This document shows, one piece after another, positions 50,300 through 61,210 of a stretch of DNA of 64,000 nucleotides. Made by a program: the position numbers and the translations under genes. The DNA is from Amycolatopsis sp. MtRt-6. GTDB lineage: Bacteria > Actinomycetota > Actinomycetes > Mycobacteriales > Pseudonocardiaceae. Each line of letters opens with the position of its first letter. The first letter of the stretch is position 1. The DNA lies in contig NZ_JADWPD010000001.1 of NCBI RefSeq assembly GCF_017308975.1, positions 535,612 to 599,611 on the forward strand. Reading direction: 5' to 3'. Below the pieces are notes generated by a model. That model worked only from the letters and a program-made list of their open reading frames with translations, was not told the origin of the DNA and made no database searches.

Positions 50300-50833
50300 T
50301 CAGCCCTTGTTCTCGTACACCGGCGTGATCACCGCGCGGGCCAGCGTGTGCCCGAACATGTTGAAGCCGAGGAACGCCGGCGTCGCGTCCTCCGGCACCT
50401 CCAGCTTGTCGAGGTCGAGCGCGTGCACGGCGAAGTAGTAGCGGTGCGGGCCGTGCCCGGGCGGCGGCGCCGCGCCGAGGAACCGCTTGACCCCGCCGTC
50501 GCCCTTCAGCGTCACCGCGCCTTCGGGCAGGCCGGAGCCGTCGCCCGCGCCGGACGCCAGCTCCGTCACCGAAGCCGGGATGTTGAACACCGCCCAGTGC
50601 CAGAAGCCGCTGCCGGTCGGCGCGTCCGGGTCGTAGCAGGTGATCGCGAAGCTCTTCGTCTCCGCCGGGAAGCCCTCCCACGCCAGGTGTGGCGAACGGT
50701 CCTCGCCGCCGGCGCCGAAGATGCCGGACAACTGGGGCGTGGCCAGGGTTTCGCCGTCGGCGACGTCGTTGCTGCGCAGGGTGAACGACGGCACTTCGGG
50801 CAGGGATTCGTACGGGCCGGGTGCTTGCGGCAT
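50300..50833 (-). CDS. YbhB/YbcL (PEBP) family protein
   Basis: A 177-residue phosphatidylethanolamine-binding-like protein. [40 protein letters not shown] contains the DPDAP and GxxHW ligand-site motifs, and [13 protein letters not shown] the GxHRY motif. AGGAGGATCC precedes the ATG. Cytoplasmic; role unknown. Confidence 0.93.
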   Translation of the reverse strand: MPQAPGPYESLPEVPSFTLRSNDVADGETLATPQLSGIFGAGGEDRSPHLAWEGFPAETKSFAITCYDPDAPTGSGFWHWAVFNIPASVTELASGAGDGSGLPEGAVTLKGDGGVKRFLGAAPPPGHGPHRYYFAVHALDLDKLEVPEDATPAFLGFNMFGHTLARAVITPVYENKG

Positions 50834-51007
50834 GGATCCTCCTGATCACGGAACTGGAGACTTGCGCCAGGTTAGGCCCCGAGCGCCGGCCCTGCGTCTC
50901 AGGGAGGGATCTCAGGGTCTTTCGGGGGGTTACCCCCATATACGGGCCGCTCACCCCGTCCTAACGTTCTTCACGCAGAGGAAACAACACCGAGGGGACC
51001 AACGAGC

Positions 51008-51778
51008 ATGGCGCGCCCGCTTTTGGCTGTGGGAGGCATCGTCCTGATCGGCGTCGGCCTGGCGACCGCGCTCGGCTGGGGCTGGGGCTCCGATTTCGCA
51101 CACACCGACACCGTTTCGCAGACGATCCGCAGCGTGAAGCTGGAGGGTGACTCGGGATCGGTGAAGATCCGCACCGGCTCGGGGCCGTCGACGGTGCGCG
51201 AAGAGGTCAACTACCGCTGGCGGAACAAACCGGACGGGCCGTTCTACCGTGTCGAAGGTGACCAGCTGGTGCTCGGCGCGTGCGGCCGGAACTGCGAGGT
51301 CGACTTCGAAGTCGTCGTGCCGCAGGGGGTGCCCGTCACCGGGAACCTCGACTCCGGTGGGCTGGACATCGCCGGGGTGTCGAGTGTGGACGTTCACGCC
51401 GACTCCGGGCACGCCCGCGTCGAAGACGTTTCCGGCGCGGTGAAGCTGCGGCTGGACAGCGGTGCGATCACCTTGCGGAACGTCGGCGCGGTGCAGCTGC
51501 AGAGCGAATCCGGCAGCGTCACCGGCGACGACGTGCGCGGCCCGGTCGACGTGACGTCCTCCAGTGGCAGCGTCGAATTCCGGCTGACCCAGTCGAACGA
51601 CGTGAAGGTGCATGCCGACAGCGGCAGCGTCGAGCTGACCGTGCCGGGCGGGCCGTACCGCGTCGAGGGCAACAGCGACAGCGGCCGCCGCGACATCGGC
51701 GTGCAGACCGACGGGACGGCCCCGCACGTGCTGAACCTGACCACCGACAGCGGCAGCGTCACGGTCCGCGCGGCCTGA
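51008..51778 (+). CDS. DUF4097 beta-strand repeat protein
   Basis: A 256-residue protein with an N-terminal membrane segment (LLAVGGIVLIGVGLATALGWGWG) and a beta-solenoid of DUF4097 type (VKLEGDSGSVKIRTGSG, VHADSGHARVEDVSG, ESGSVTGDDVRG, SSGSVEFRL, DSGSVELTV, DSGSVTVRA). One CGRNC pair is present at about 92-96. Faces outside the cell, anchored by its N-terminus. Function unknown. Confidence 0.85.
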   Translation: MARPLLAVGGIVLIGVGLATALGWGWGSDFAHTDTVSQTIRSVKLEGDSGSVKIRTGSGPSTVREEVNYRWRNKPDGPFYRVEGDQLVLGACGRNCEVDFEVVVPQGVPVTGNLDSGGLDIAGVSSVDVHADSGHARVEDVSGAVKLRLDSGAITLRNVGAVQLQSESGSVTGDDVRGPVDVTSSSGSVEFRLTQSNDVKVHADSGSVELTVPGGPYRVEGNSDSGRRDIGVQTDGTAPHVLNLTTDSGSVTVRAA

Positions 51779-51805
51779 CTTTCTCTTACTACGGGGGCAT
51801 TTCCG

Positions 51806-52039
51806 ATGGGCAGGATCGAACGGCGCGTGCTGGTGGCCGCGTTGCTGGGGGCGCTCGCGACGTTCGGGGCCGTGGGTTTCGCGCGGAGCGAGCCGGCGGA
51901 AACTCCCGCGCAGGGCGTGCCGGTGACCGCGGATTACCACTATCGAGTGACTTCCTGGGTGGGGACTCCGGCTGAAGTCGTTGTACAGCAAGGAAACCCC
52001 GATTTCTTCTTCTCCTCTTGGCCGGCCCGCCACTCCTGA
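51806..52039 (+). CDS. Small exported protein of unknown function
   Basis: 77 residues: a signal-like start (RRVLVAALLGALATFGAVGFA) and a 45-residue tail (VTADYHYRVTSWVGTPAEVVVQQG). A GGGGG stretch precedes the ATG. No family recognised. It follows the DUF4097 gene by 27 bases, so it may be cotranscribed. Confidence 0.5.
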   Translation: MGRIERRVLVAALLGALATFGAVGFARSEPAETPAQGVPVTADYHYRVTSWVGTPAEVVVQQGNPDFFFSSWPARHS

Positions 52040-52041
52040 AT

Positions 52042-52064
52042 TGTCGGTGGCCGCTGTTAGGAAG
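52042..52064 (+). promoter_or_regulatory. DNA-damage type promoter motif before hydrolase gene
   Basis: TTGTCGGTG-N8-TAGGAA; consensus tTGTCRGTG-N8-TAnnnT, with the last base differing. It lies 43 bases before the ATG of the secreted hydrolase. Confidence 0.5.
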
Positions 52065-52106
52065 GAAGCACGCCGAAGGTCGGCGGGCAGGGGGAGGAAG
52101 CACATC

Positions 52107-53552
52107 ATGGACATGCGCCGGGTCGTCGCGGTCGTCGCGGCGGTCGTGGTCACGGTGGCGGTGCCCGCCGTCGCTTCGGCGTCTTCGCCACTGGCGTGGC
52201 GCTCGTGTGCCACGCAGCGGGAGCCGTCGGCGGAGTGCGCGACGGTCGAGGTGCCGATCGACCGTGCGCGGCCGGAGCTGGGGTCGGCACAGCTGGCGCT
52301 GGCCCGGCTGCCCGCGCTCGATCCGGGCAGGCGGATCGGCTCGCTGCTGGTCAACCCGGGTGGGCCGGGAGGCTCCGGCGTCGGGTTCGCGCAGTTCGGC
52401 GGGCTGGCCTCGCCGGAGCTCGCGTTGCTGCGGCAGCGGTTCGACGTCGTGGGGTTCGACCCGCGCGGCGACTGGTACAGCAAGCCACGCATCACGTGTG
52501 ACGCGGCGACCTTGTTCGACCCGGCGCTGGACCGGTTCCCGTCGACGCGGCCGGGGTTCGACGCGCTGGTCGCGCACAACCGGAAGGCGGCCGCGGACTG
52601 CCTGGCCCGGACCGGGCCGCTGCTGGCCCACGCGGACACGCAGAGCGCGGCCGAGGACATCGAGACGATCCGCGTCGCGCTGGGCGAGCCGAAGATCTCG
52701 TGGCTGGGGCTGTCCTACGGCACCGAGCTGGGCGCGATCTACGCGGCGAAGTACCCGGGCCGGGTGCGGGCGATGGTGCTCGACGGCGCGATCGACCACG
52801 CGCGGCCGATGCCCCAGGCGATCCTGGAGGAGGCCGCGGCCACCGAGGACGCGCTGGTCCGGTTCGCGGACTGGTGCCGCGGCTCGGCCGGCTGCGCCCT
52901 GCACGGCCAGGACGTCCTCCGCTTCTACGACGACGTCGTGGCCCGGGCGGCCAGCGGCGGGATCTGGTCGAGCGAGCTGGGGCGGCCGGCGACGGCCGAC
53001 GAGGTCTCGGCGGGCGTCTACGGCCATCTCTACCTGAGGGACGACTGGCCGGCGCTGGGCAAGGACCTGGCCGCGGCCGGCGGGGAGTTCCCGGACGCCC
53101 GGGGGCTGACCGAGCGGAACCAGTTCCGGTCCCCGATCTACGGGGCCTACCGGGCGATCGGCTGCCACGACTTCCCGTCACCGTTCACCGGGCCGTCGGA
53201 CATGGGCTTCCTGGCGGGATTGCTTCGCACAGCGGCGCCGCACAGCTGGCGGTACTCGGAGTACTGGGACTTCGCCAGCGGGTGCACGGGCTGGCCGATA
53301 CCGGCGAAGAACCCACCGCGGCCCCAGCCGGTCCGCGGCACCCCGCCGATCCTGGTCGTGGGCGGCGCCCACGACCCGGCAACACCGCTGGCCTGGGCCC
53401 GCGGGCTGGCGGCGAGCATCGAGGGAGCGGCCCTGCTCACCCGCACCGACGACGGCCACACGGGACTGTTCAACTCCGCGTGCGCCCGGGCGGCCGAGGT
53501 GGCTTACCTGGTGAGCGGGGTGGTGCCCGGTCGCGGGGCGGTTTGCCGGTGA
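52107..53552 (+). CDS. Secreted alpha/beta hydrolase, tripeptidyl aminopeptidase (TAP) type
   Basis: A 481-residue exported peptidase-like hydrolase. Signal MRRVVAVVAAVVVTVAVPAVASA; SLLVNPGGPGGSGVGFAQ is the oxyanion block, WLGLSYGTELGAIYAAKYP holds the Ser nucleophile, ILVVGGAHDPATPLAWA the Asp, and TDDGHTGLFNSACARAAEVAYL the His and the TAP-like C-terminus. Removes short peptides from N-termini in Streptomyces relatives; the substrate here is not known. GGGGAGG lies 9 bases before the ATG at 52107. Confidence 0.92.
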   Translation: MDMRRVVAVVAAVVVTVAVPAVASASSPLAWRSCATQREPSAECATVEVPIDRARPELGSAQLALARLPALDPGRRIGSLLVNPGGPGGSGVGFAQFGGLASPELALLRQRFDVVGFDPRGDWYSKPRITCDAATLFDPALDRFPSTRPGFDALVAHNRKAAADCLARTGPLLAHADTQSAAEDIETIRVALGEPKISWLGLSYGTELGAIYAAKYPGRVRAMVLDGAIDHARPMPQAILEEAAATEDALVRFADWCRGSAGCALHGQDVLRFYDDVVARAASGGIWSSELGRPATADEVSAGVYGHLYLRDDWPALGKDLAAAGGEFPDARGLTERNQFRSPIYGAYRAIGCHDFPSPFTGPSDMGFLAGLLRTAAPHSWRYSEYWDFASGCTGWPIPAKNPPRPQPVRGTPPILVVGGAHDPATPLAWARGLAASIEGAALLTRTDDGHTGLFNSACARAAEVAYLVSGVVPGRGAVCR

Positions 53553-54058
53553 GGCCGACGCGTGCGCACGCGGGTGTGGCGCCGGAGGGCTTGGGAGCAG
53601 GCGGAGCGGTGCGGGAGCGGCAGCCGGTGGCCCGGGATGGCGGACACGGCGGCCGCAGCCGGAGCGGTGCGGGAACGGCAGCCGGTCGGCCGGTGAGCGG
53701 CAGTCTGTCGGCCGGGAGCGGCAGCCGGTGGCCCGGGATGGTGGGGCGCAGCGGCGGCAGCCGGTCGACGCGGGGCCCACTCCGCGGCGGGCTGCGGGGC
53801 CGATCCGCTCCACGGCGGGCAGTCCGCGGTGGATCGCGCCGCCCGGCGCCCGCGGGGTGCCTGCGTCCCAGGGGCGCCAGGCCCACGGGTCCCCTGGGAC
53901 GCGGGCCGTCGGTGCCCCGTCCCGGCCGAACCGCCCGGTCGAGCCCGGATCGCCGGTGAGCCATCCGCAGGTGAGCGGCGTCACAGCCGATCGGGGCGCA
54001 CTCGCCCGGCGGACCCGGGAACAAGAAGCCGAACCGCCTCGTTAGGCTGGGTACAGAG
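53553..54058. repeat. Long GC-rich intergenic region with direct repeats
   Basis: No supported gene. It contains an exact 29-bp direct repeat (53612-53640 and 53713-53741) within a wider array of GGAGCGGCAGCCGGT-like units. The part next to dnaK is ordinary promoter-proximal sequence. It may be eroded coding DNA or a spacer repeat family. Confidence 0.65.
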
Positions 54059-54135
54059 GTTGAGCGCAGTCGACTCAAGTCCGGCTTGACGGAGTGCGCG
54101 AAGGCCGGATAAAACTTGCCAGGGCCTCGCTCAAG
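54059..54135 (+). promoter_or_regulatory. dnaK promoter with two HspR (HAIR) boxes
   Basis: HAIR consensus is CTTGAGT-N7-ACTCAAG. Box 1, GTTGAGC-N7-ACTCAAG, lies at 54059-54079; box 2, CTTGCCA-N7-GCTCAAG, at 54115-54135. Between them are TTGACG (54086) and ATAAAA (54109) with 17-base spacing, a normal vegetative promoter. Repression by HspR with DnaK as co-repressor is established in Streptomyces. Confidence 0.85.
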
Positions 54136-54191
54136 GCGGGAATGAACCTGCAGGTCACGAACATAGCAGCCGTACACAGGAGGAAAGCACC

Positions 54192-56065
<1,874 letters not shown>

Positions 56066-56069
<4 letters not shown>

Positions 56070-56773
56070 CCCACAGCTACGACGAATCCGAGAACCAGGG
56101 CCGAGGCCCCGAGGAGCCGGTGGTCGTGCGGGACCGTCGTCGGGTGGACCCCCAGACCGGGCAGGTCCGCCCGCCCGGTCCGGCCCACGCCGCGCCGGAC
56201 CCCGACGAGGCGCCCGTGGAGCACGCGGGCCCCTCGCTGGGTGAGTCCATTGTGGACGACTCGGTGTCGGTCGTCTCCGACGTGGAGAAGGAGCTGGCCG
56301 AGCGCACCGCCGACCTCCAGCGCCTGCAGGCCGAGTACGCCAACTACCGCAAGCGGGTCGAGCGCGACCGCGAGGCGGTCGTGATCGGCGCGAAGGCGAC
56401 CGTGGTGAACGACCTCCTGCCGCTGCTCGACGACCTCGAGCGGGCCGAGCAGCACGGTGACCTCACCGGGGCGTTCAAGGCCGTCGGCGACAAGCTGATC
56501 AGCGGCCTGCAGCGCGCGGGCCTCGAGTCGTTCGGCGCCGAGGGCGAGCCCTTCGACCCGAGCGTGCACGAGGCCGTGCAGCACAACACCTCGCCGGACG
56601 TGGCGGGCCCGACGGTCACCGTGGTCATGCGCCGCGGGTACCGCTTCGGGGACCGCGTACTGCGGGCGGCGCTGGTCGGCGTGACCGACCACGAGCCCGG
56701 TGCGGCCCCGGGGGACCCGTCCGTCGGTGGCGAGCTGCCACTCGGCGGCGGAGTCGATGAGCAGCAGCAGTAG
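56066..56773 (+). CDS. grpE: Nucleotide exchange factor GrpE
   Basis: A 235-residue GrpE. A disordered, charged N-terminus of about 70 residues precedes the long coiled coil ([31 protein letters not shown]) and the beta-wing ([34 protein letters not shown]). The GTG overlaps the dnaK stop (GTGA). It ends in a three-Gln stretch. Releases ADP from DnaK. Confidence 0.96.
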
Positions 56774-56802
56774 GAGAACCAAGTGGGAGGAGGAGACGCC
56801 CG

Positions 56803-57972
56803 ATGAGCGCACGGGAATGGATCGGTAAGGACTTCTACCGTGAGCTGGGCGTCTCCTCCGACGCCACCGCGGACGAAATCAAGAAGGCCTACCGGAAGCT
56901 GGCCAAGGAGAACCACCCGGACGCGAACGCCGGCAACGCGCAGGCGGAGCAGAAGTTCAAGGCGGTCTCCGAGGCCTACGGCGTGCTCTCCGACGCGAGC
57001 AAGCGCAAGGAGTACGACGAGGCGCGGCGGCTGTTCGGCGGCGGGGGTGGCTTCAACTTCCCCGGTGGCGGCGGTGGCGGCAGCTTCGACATGGGCGACA
57101 TCTTCGGCCAGGCCGGCGCCGGTCAGCAGGGCGGTTTCGGCGGGCTCGGCGACATCCTCGGCGGGATCTTCGGCCGTGGCCGGTCGTCGGCGGGCGCGAC
57201 GGCGAACCGGCCGCAGCGCGGTGCCGACGTCGAGACGGACGTCCGGATCGACTTCACCGAGGCGGTCAAGGGCGCGACCCTGCCGCTGCGGCTGTCGAGC
57301 CCGGCGACCTGCGCGACCTGCAGCGGCAACGGTGCCCGGCCGGGCACGTCGCCGCGGACCTGCCCGACCTGTTCCGGTTCGGGGCTGGTGAGCCGCAGCC
57401 AGGGCGCGTTCGCGTTCTCGGAGCCGTGCCGCGACTGCCGGGGCCGCGGAACGATCATCGACGACCCGTGCCCGGAGTGCGGCGGCGAAGGCATCAGCAC
57501 GCGGACGCGCACGCTGACCGTCCGGATCCCGCCGGGCGTCGACGACGACCAGCGCATCCGGCTGGCCGGCCAGGGTGAGCCGGGCCGGGGTGGCGCGCAG
57601 GCGGGCGACCTCTACGTCCGGGTGCACGTGGCTCCGCACGCGCTGTTCGGGCGCAAGGGGCTCGACCTGACGATCACCGTGCCGGTGGACTTCACCGAAC
57701 TGGCGCTCGGCACCACGGTCACGGTGCCGACGCTGGAATCGAAGGTCTCGCTCAAGGTGCCGCCGGGTACCGCGAGCGGGCGGGTGCTGCGCGTGCGCGG
57801 CAAGGGCATCGCCAAGCGCGACGGTTCGCAAGGTGACCTGCTCGTCACCCTCCAGGCGGCGATTCCCGCCAAACTGGACGACAAGGCGCGCGAGGCACTG
57901 CAGGCGTACGCCGAGGCGATGGCCGGGCACGACCCCCGGCCCGAGATCACCGAGCTGCTGCAAGGTAGGTGA
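56803..57972 (+). CDS. dnaJ: Chaperone DnaJ (Hsp40)
   Basis: A 389-residue class A DnaJ. J domain with the HPD motif (ENHPDANA) at about 37-39, a Gly/Phe-rich region, and four zinc repeats CATCSGNG, CPTCSGSG, CRDCRGRG and CPECGGEG. The C-terminal domain binds substrate. It stimulates DnaK ATPase. Its stop overlaps the hspR start. Confidence 0.97.
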   Translation: MSAREWIGKDFYRELGVSSDATADEIKKAYRKLAKENHPDANAGNAQAEQKFKAVSEAYGVLSDASKRKEYDEARRLFGGGGGFNFPGGGGGGSFDMGDIFGQAGAGQQGGFGGLGDILGGIFGRGRSSAGATANRPQRGADVETDVRIDFTEAVKGATLPLRLSSPATCATCSGNGARPGTSPRTCPTCSGSGLVSRSQGAFAFSEPCRDCRGRGTIIDDPCPECGGEGISTRTRTLTVRIPPGVDDDQRIRLAGQGEPGRGGAQAGDLYVRVHVAPHALFGRKGLDLTITVPVDFTELALGTTVTVPTLESKVSLKVPPGTASGRVLRVRGKGIAKRDGSQGDLLVTLQAAIPAKLDDKAREALQAYAEAMAGHDPRPEITELLQGR

Positions 57973-58403
57973 GCGTGATGTTCGGCGGGACACCGCAGGA
58001 AGGCGACGAGGAGACCCCGGTGTTCGTCATCTCGGTGGCGGCCCAGCTCGCCGGGATGCACGCGCAGACGTTGCGCGCCTACGACCGGCAAGGTCTGGTG
58101 TCACCGGGCCGCACCCCCGGCGGCGGGCGGCGCTACTCGATGCGGGACATCGCGCTGCTGCGCGAGGTCCAGCGCCTGTCGCAGGAAGACGGCGTCAACC
58201 TGGCCGGCATCAAGCGCATCATCGAGCTGGAGAACCAGGTCGACGCGCTCCGCGCCCGGATCACCGAGCTGACGGAGGAGCTGGCCGCGGCGTACGTGGC
58301 GGCCGAGCAGGCAACGGCGGCGGCGCACGCGTCCTACCGCCGGGACCTGGTACCGCTCAACCAGCAGACGGCGCTGGTGGTGTGGCGCCCGAAGCGCCGC
58401 TGA
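57969..58403 (+). CDS. hspR: Heat-shock repressor HspR
   Basis: A 144-residue MerR-type regulator. FVISVAAQLAGMHAQTLRAYDRQGLVSPGRTPGGGRRYSMRDIALLREVQ is the winged helix, followed by a coiled coil. The GTG overlaps the dnaJ stop. HspR binds the HAIR boxes before dnaK, closing a feedback loop. Confidence 0.96.
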   Translation: MSVMFGGTPQEGDEETPVFVISVAAQLAGMHAQTLRAYDRQGLVSPGRTPGGGRRYSMRDIALLREVQRLSQEDGVNLAGIKRIIELENQVDALRARITELTEELAAAYVAAEQATAAAHASYRRDLVPLNQQTALVVWRPKRR

Positions 58404-58416
58404 CCACCGGAGCACC

Positions 58417-58448
58417 GAAGGCCTCCCCGGGCGACCGGGGAGGCCTTC
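58417..58448 (+). terminator. Terminator of the dnaK operon
   Basis: A perfect 14-bp stem GAAGGCCTCCCCGG / CCGGGGAGGCCTTC with loop GCGA. No T-run. Confidence 0.88.
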
Positions 58449-58493
58449 GCGCGTGAGGGCCTCGGCGGCCGTCCGTCTCCCGGGGGCGGGAAA

Positions 58494-58516
58494 CTGTCGG
58501 TGCCTGCCGGTAGCGT
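58494..58516 (+). promoter_or_regulatory. DNA-damage type promoter motif, antisense to DUF305 gene
   Basis: CTGTCGGTG-N8-TAGCGT; only the weakly conserved first base differs from tTGTCRGTG-N8-TAnnnT. It points rightward, into the 3' end of the DUF305 gene on the other strand. Confidence 0.5.
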
Positions 58517-58555
58517 GGAAAACGGGGGCTGCTCAGGCAGGTTTGCGCCGCGGGA

Positions 58556-59083
58556 TCATGTCTTGGTGTTCAGCAACTGCTTGACCTCCGCCGTCCGGGA
58601 CTCGATGACCCGGCGGGCCAGGTCGCGAGCCTGGGCGTTCACTCCGCCGTTCGGGCCGTTCTCGGTCCGGGCCAGCTCGACCGCTCCCTGCTGCTGTCCC
58701 GCCAGGACATCCAGGAACCTGCGGGTGAACTCGCTGTCCGGCACCGTCCGAAGTGCTCCCACCACGTCCGGCGCTGTCATCTTCATGCCGCCGTGGCCGG
58801 CGTGGGCCTGCGGGGACACCGTCTCCGGCTGGTTCCAGTCGCGGAGCCAGCGCCGCATGTCGTCGATCTCCGTCTGCTGCGTCACCTCGATCGCCGCCGC
58901 CAGCTCCTTCAACTCCGCCGGGACCGGGCGGGCCGCGGCCAGGCGGACGATCTCGATCCCTTGCCGGTTCAGGGGAATCAGCATCTGCAGGAACATCACG
59001 TCGGCCGCGTTGTACTCCCGCGTGGCCGTCGTCGCGCCGCATCCGGTCAGCAGCAGCGCGACGACGGCCAAGACCACTCTCAT
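58556..59083 (-). CDS. DUF305 lipoprotein, coupled to LPMO
   Basis: A 175-residue lipoprotein: lipobox LLTGC with Cys15. The four-helix DUF305 domain is recognisable (NAADVMFLQMLIPLNRQGIEIV and DSEFTRRFLDVLAGQQQGAVELA). The usual HH pair of MIPHHxxA is replaced by LN, and AQQQGA also lacks its His. A His/Met cluster (HAGHGGMKM, 94-102) remains. Some DUF305 proteins bind copper. The ATG shares a base with the stop of the LPMO gene (TGATG), so they are translated together. Confidence 0.85.
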   Translation of the reverse strand: MRVVLAVVALLLTGCGATTATREYNAADVMFLQMLIPLNRQGIEIVRLAAARPVPAELKELAAAIEVTQQTEIDDMRRWLRDWNQPETVSPQAHAGHGGMKMTAPDVVGALRTVPDSEFTRRFLDVLAGQQQGAVELARTENGPNGGVNAQARDLARRVIESRTAEVKQLLNTKT

Positions 59084-59829
59084 CACTGGCGCTGCCAGAG
59101 CGCCGGTGTGTTCGGCGGCTCCCAGCCCGCGATCGCCGTGTGCGGCTGGACGCAGCGGTAGCTCGCGCCGCCGTACGTCACGACGTCGCCCGCCTTGTAC
59201 GCCGTGCCCGCGGCCCACGTGCCACTCGTGGGCGGGGTGGTCGTCGTGGTGGGCGGCCGGGTCGTCGTGGTCGGAGGTGGCGTGGTGGTCGTCGGCGGCG
59301 GGGTGCCGCCACCCACCTGGAGGTCGACGCAGCTGTAGAACGCGTTGGCCGTGTCCGCGATGTTCCAGATCGCCAGCACCTTGATCCGGCCCGAATAGCC
59401 GGCCAGGTTCACCGTGTGCGACAACGTCGGCGGCGGCTGCTGGTTGTTGCCGCTGAACACCGCGACGCGGGTGCCGCCGACGTAGTACTCGTAGTTCGAC
59501 GTCGAGTGCCGGGCGGTGAACACCCAGTTGAACGTCACCGTGCTGCCGACGGACTTGGCGGGCCACGGCTTCGACTCGTCGGTCAGCTCGGCGAACTGCG
59601 CCAACCCGCCGTTGCAGCTGCGCAGGCCTTTCGGGCCTTCGACGCTCTGCGGTTCGTAGACGATGTTCCCGCAGCCGGACACCTTCCCGGCCGCGCAGTT
59701 GGCCTGCCGGCTGGGCGGATCGGACACGTAACCGTGGGCACTCGCCGAGACAGCGGGGAGGACGACGACCAGCGCCGGCGCCAGCAGGACGCCGGCCGCG
59801 GCCGCGAAGAGCTTGGTTTTCCAGGTCAT
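59083..59829 (-). CDS. Lytic polysaccharide monooxygenase AA10 with chitin-binding module
   Basis: A 248-residue secreted copper enzyme. The signal ends SASA|H, so mature residue 1 is His32 in HGYVSDPPSRQ. His108 (FTARHSTSNYEYYV) completes the histidine brace. VDLQV and AFYSC give the axial Phe region. A Thr/Pro linker (200-225) leads to a CBM5/12-type module (WAAGTAYKAGDVVTYGGASYRCVQPHTAIAGWEPP). This architecture cleaves chitin oxidatively. GAGGAG ribosome site. A DasR site lies upstream. Confidence 0.94.
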   Translation of the reverse strand: MTWKTKLFAAAAGVLLAPALVVVLPAVSASAHGYVSDPPSRQANCAAGKVSGCGNIVYEPQSVEGPKGLRSCNGGLAQFAELTDESKPWPAKSVGSTVTFNWVFTARHSTSNYEYYVGGTRVAVFSGNNQQPPPTLSHTVNLAGYSGRIKVLAIWNIADTANAFYSCVDLQVGGGTPPPTTTTPPPTTTTRPPTTTTTPPTSGTWAAGTAYKAGDVVTYGGASYRCVQPHTAIAGWEPPNTPALWQRQ

Positions 59830-59895
59830 TTCGGCTCCTCGAAGGGGAACAGCGTTGTTCCGAAGGGGAGGACGAACGAACACATCCGGGGAAGA

Positions 59896-59911
59896 TGTGG
59901 TCTAGACCATA
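59896..59911. promoter_or_regulatory. DasR-responsive element (dre)
   Basis: TGTGGTCTAGACCATA contains the perfect core TGGTCTAGACCA (59898-59909). The Streptomyces DasR consensus is ACTGGTCTAGACCACT. It lies about 70 bases before the LPMO start. DasR represses chitin genes until amino-sugar phosphates accumulate. Confidence 0.88.
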
Positions 59912-60034
59912 AGGCGAATCCGGCACAACGGTCAACGAACTACCGCCGTTCGACGATTTCGCTGCTCCGGTCGGCTCAGTGCGAAGGTCGGGCCGGCTGC
60001 TGCGGGTGTCCGCCGACGCAGGACGTCGAGCAGC

Positions 60035-61210
60035 TCAATCCAGGGTGAAGGGGTCGTAGGATATTCGTTCCAGATCGATCCCCCTGGCCAGCAGCTTGGC
60101 GACGGTCGCCTGGATCATCGGCGGCGAGCCGGACACGAGGACGTCGTGGTTCTGCCACGTGCCGCGCTGGGTCACGGCGTGGGCGAGCGTTCCGCGGTCG
60201 CCGCCCGACAGGGCGCCCTCCTCGGTGACCGGGGTGACCGTCAGCCACTTCGACGTCGTGGCCAGCCGGCGCAGCTGCTCCAGCGCGTACAGGTCTTCCG
60301 GTCGCCGTCCGCCGAAGAACAGGTGCACGGGCGGGTTCCGCTTCCAGCGCGAAAGATCGTCGAGGATCGCCAGCAACGGCGTGATCCCGGTGCCGCCGCC
60401 GATCATGAGCAACCGTCGTTTCCCCGACGTCGGACGCACGTTCAGCACGCCCATCGACGGCCCGAGGCGCCAGACGTCACCCGGCCTGGTGTGGTTGACG
60501 ATGCTGCCGCTGACCCAGCCGCCGGGCACCGCGCGCACGTGGAAGGTGAGCTGGCCGTCGCCGCGGGGGGCGTTCGCCGGCGAAAGGTACCGCCAGAACC
60601 GGGGCCGCTGCGGCACTTCCACGCTGACGTACCCGCCGGCGCGGTACGGCAGCAGCCCCTCGGTGCGCACCTTCACCAGCGCGACGTCGCGGCTGAGCTT
60701 CCGGTGCTCCAGGACGGTCGCCGCCCACGCCGCCGGACCCGTCTCCGCCTGGGCGGCTTCGCGCATCGTCTTGGCGATGAGCCCGTACGCCGAGGTCCAC
60801 GCCGATTCGACCTCGGTGGTCCACTTCTCCTTGAGAAACCGTTTCAGCGCGGCGATCAGCGCGACGCCGACGGCGTCGTAGTGCCGCGAGACGACGGCGA
60901 ACTTCCGGTGGTCGCGGCCCAGTTGCCCCAGGAAGGTGACCAGCTCGTCGGGCCGGTCGACCATCTGCACCACGTACACCAGCGCGCGCAGCAGCCTGCT
61001 CCGCTGCGTCGTCATGGTCACCGGGAACAGATCCCGGCAATCGGGGGCGACCACGAACAACGCGCCGTAGAAGTACTGCGCCAGTTCATCGGCTTTCGGT
61101 TCGACCTCCGCAAAACTTTCACGAATCAACCGGGCCATCTCTCGACCATCCACAGCCGAAACGGGAAGCGTCTCGGGCAGTGCGGAGATCTTCACGGATT
61201 CAGCGTTCAT
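60035..61210 (-). CDS. Flavohemoprotein-like globin/FAD/NAD reductase, copy 1
   Basis: A 391-residue protein: globin domain (about 20-155) with the likely proximal His101 in GRDHRKF, then an FAD domain with RYLSPAN (207-213), and an NAD domain starting GGGTGITPLLAIL. The length (391) equals that of the neighbouring copy and is close to mycobacterial type II flavohemoglobins, which oxidise D-lactate rather than detoxify NO. ATG 61210 is chosen over TTG 61237 because it gives the same length as copy 2. Confidence 0.86.
   Translation of the reverse strand: MNAESVKISALPETLPVSAVDGREMARLIRESFAEVEPKADELAQYFYGALFVVAPDCRDLFPVTMTTQRSRLLRALVYVVQMVDRPDELVTFLGQLGRDHRKFAVVSRHYDAVGVALIAALKRFLKEKWTTEVESAWTSAYGLIAKTMREAAQAETGPAAWAATVLEHRKLSRDVALVKVRTEGLLPYRAGGYVSVEVPQRPRFWRYLSPANAPRGDGQLTFHVRAVPGGWVSGSIVNHTRPGDVWRLGPSMGVLNVRPTSGKRRLLMIGGGTGITPLLAILDDLSRWKRNPPVHLFFGGRRPEDLYALEQLRRLATTSKWLTVTPVTEEGALSGGDRGTLAHAVTQRGTWQNHDVLVSGSPPMIQATVAKLLARGIDLERISYDPFTLD

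Noticed and set aside
51981..52106. An upstream start for the secreted hydrolase (open frame from 51981)
   Set aside because: The added residues destroy the signal peptide, while ATG 52107 has a strong GGGGAGG site.
53553..54058. A CRISPR-like array
   Set aside because: Only two exact 29-bp copies, unequal related units and no palindromic repeats or cas genes.
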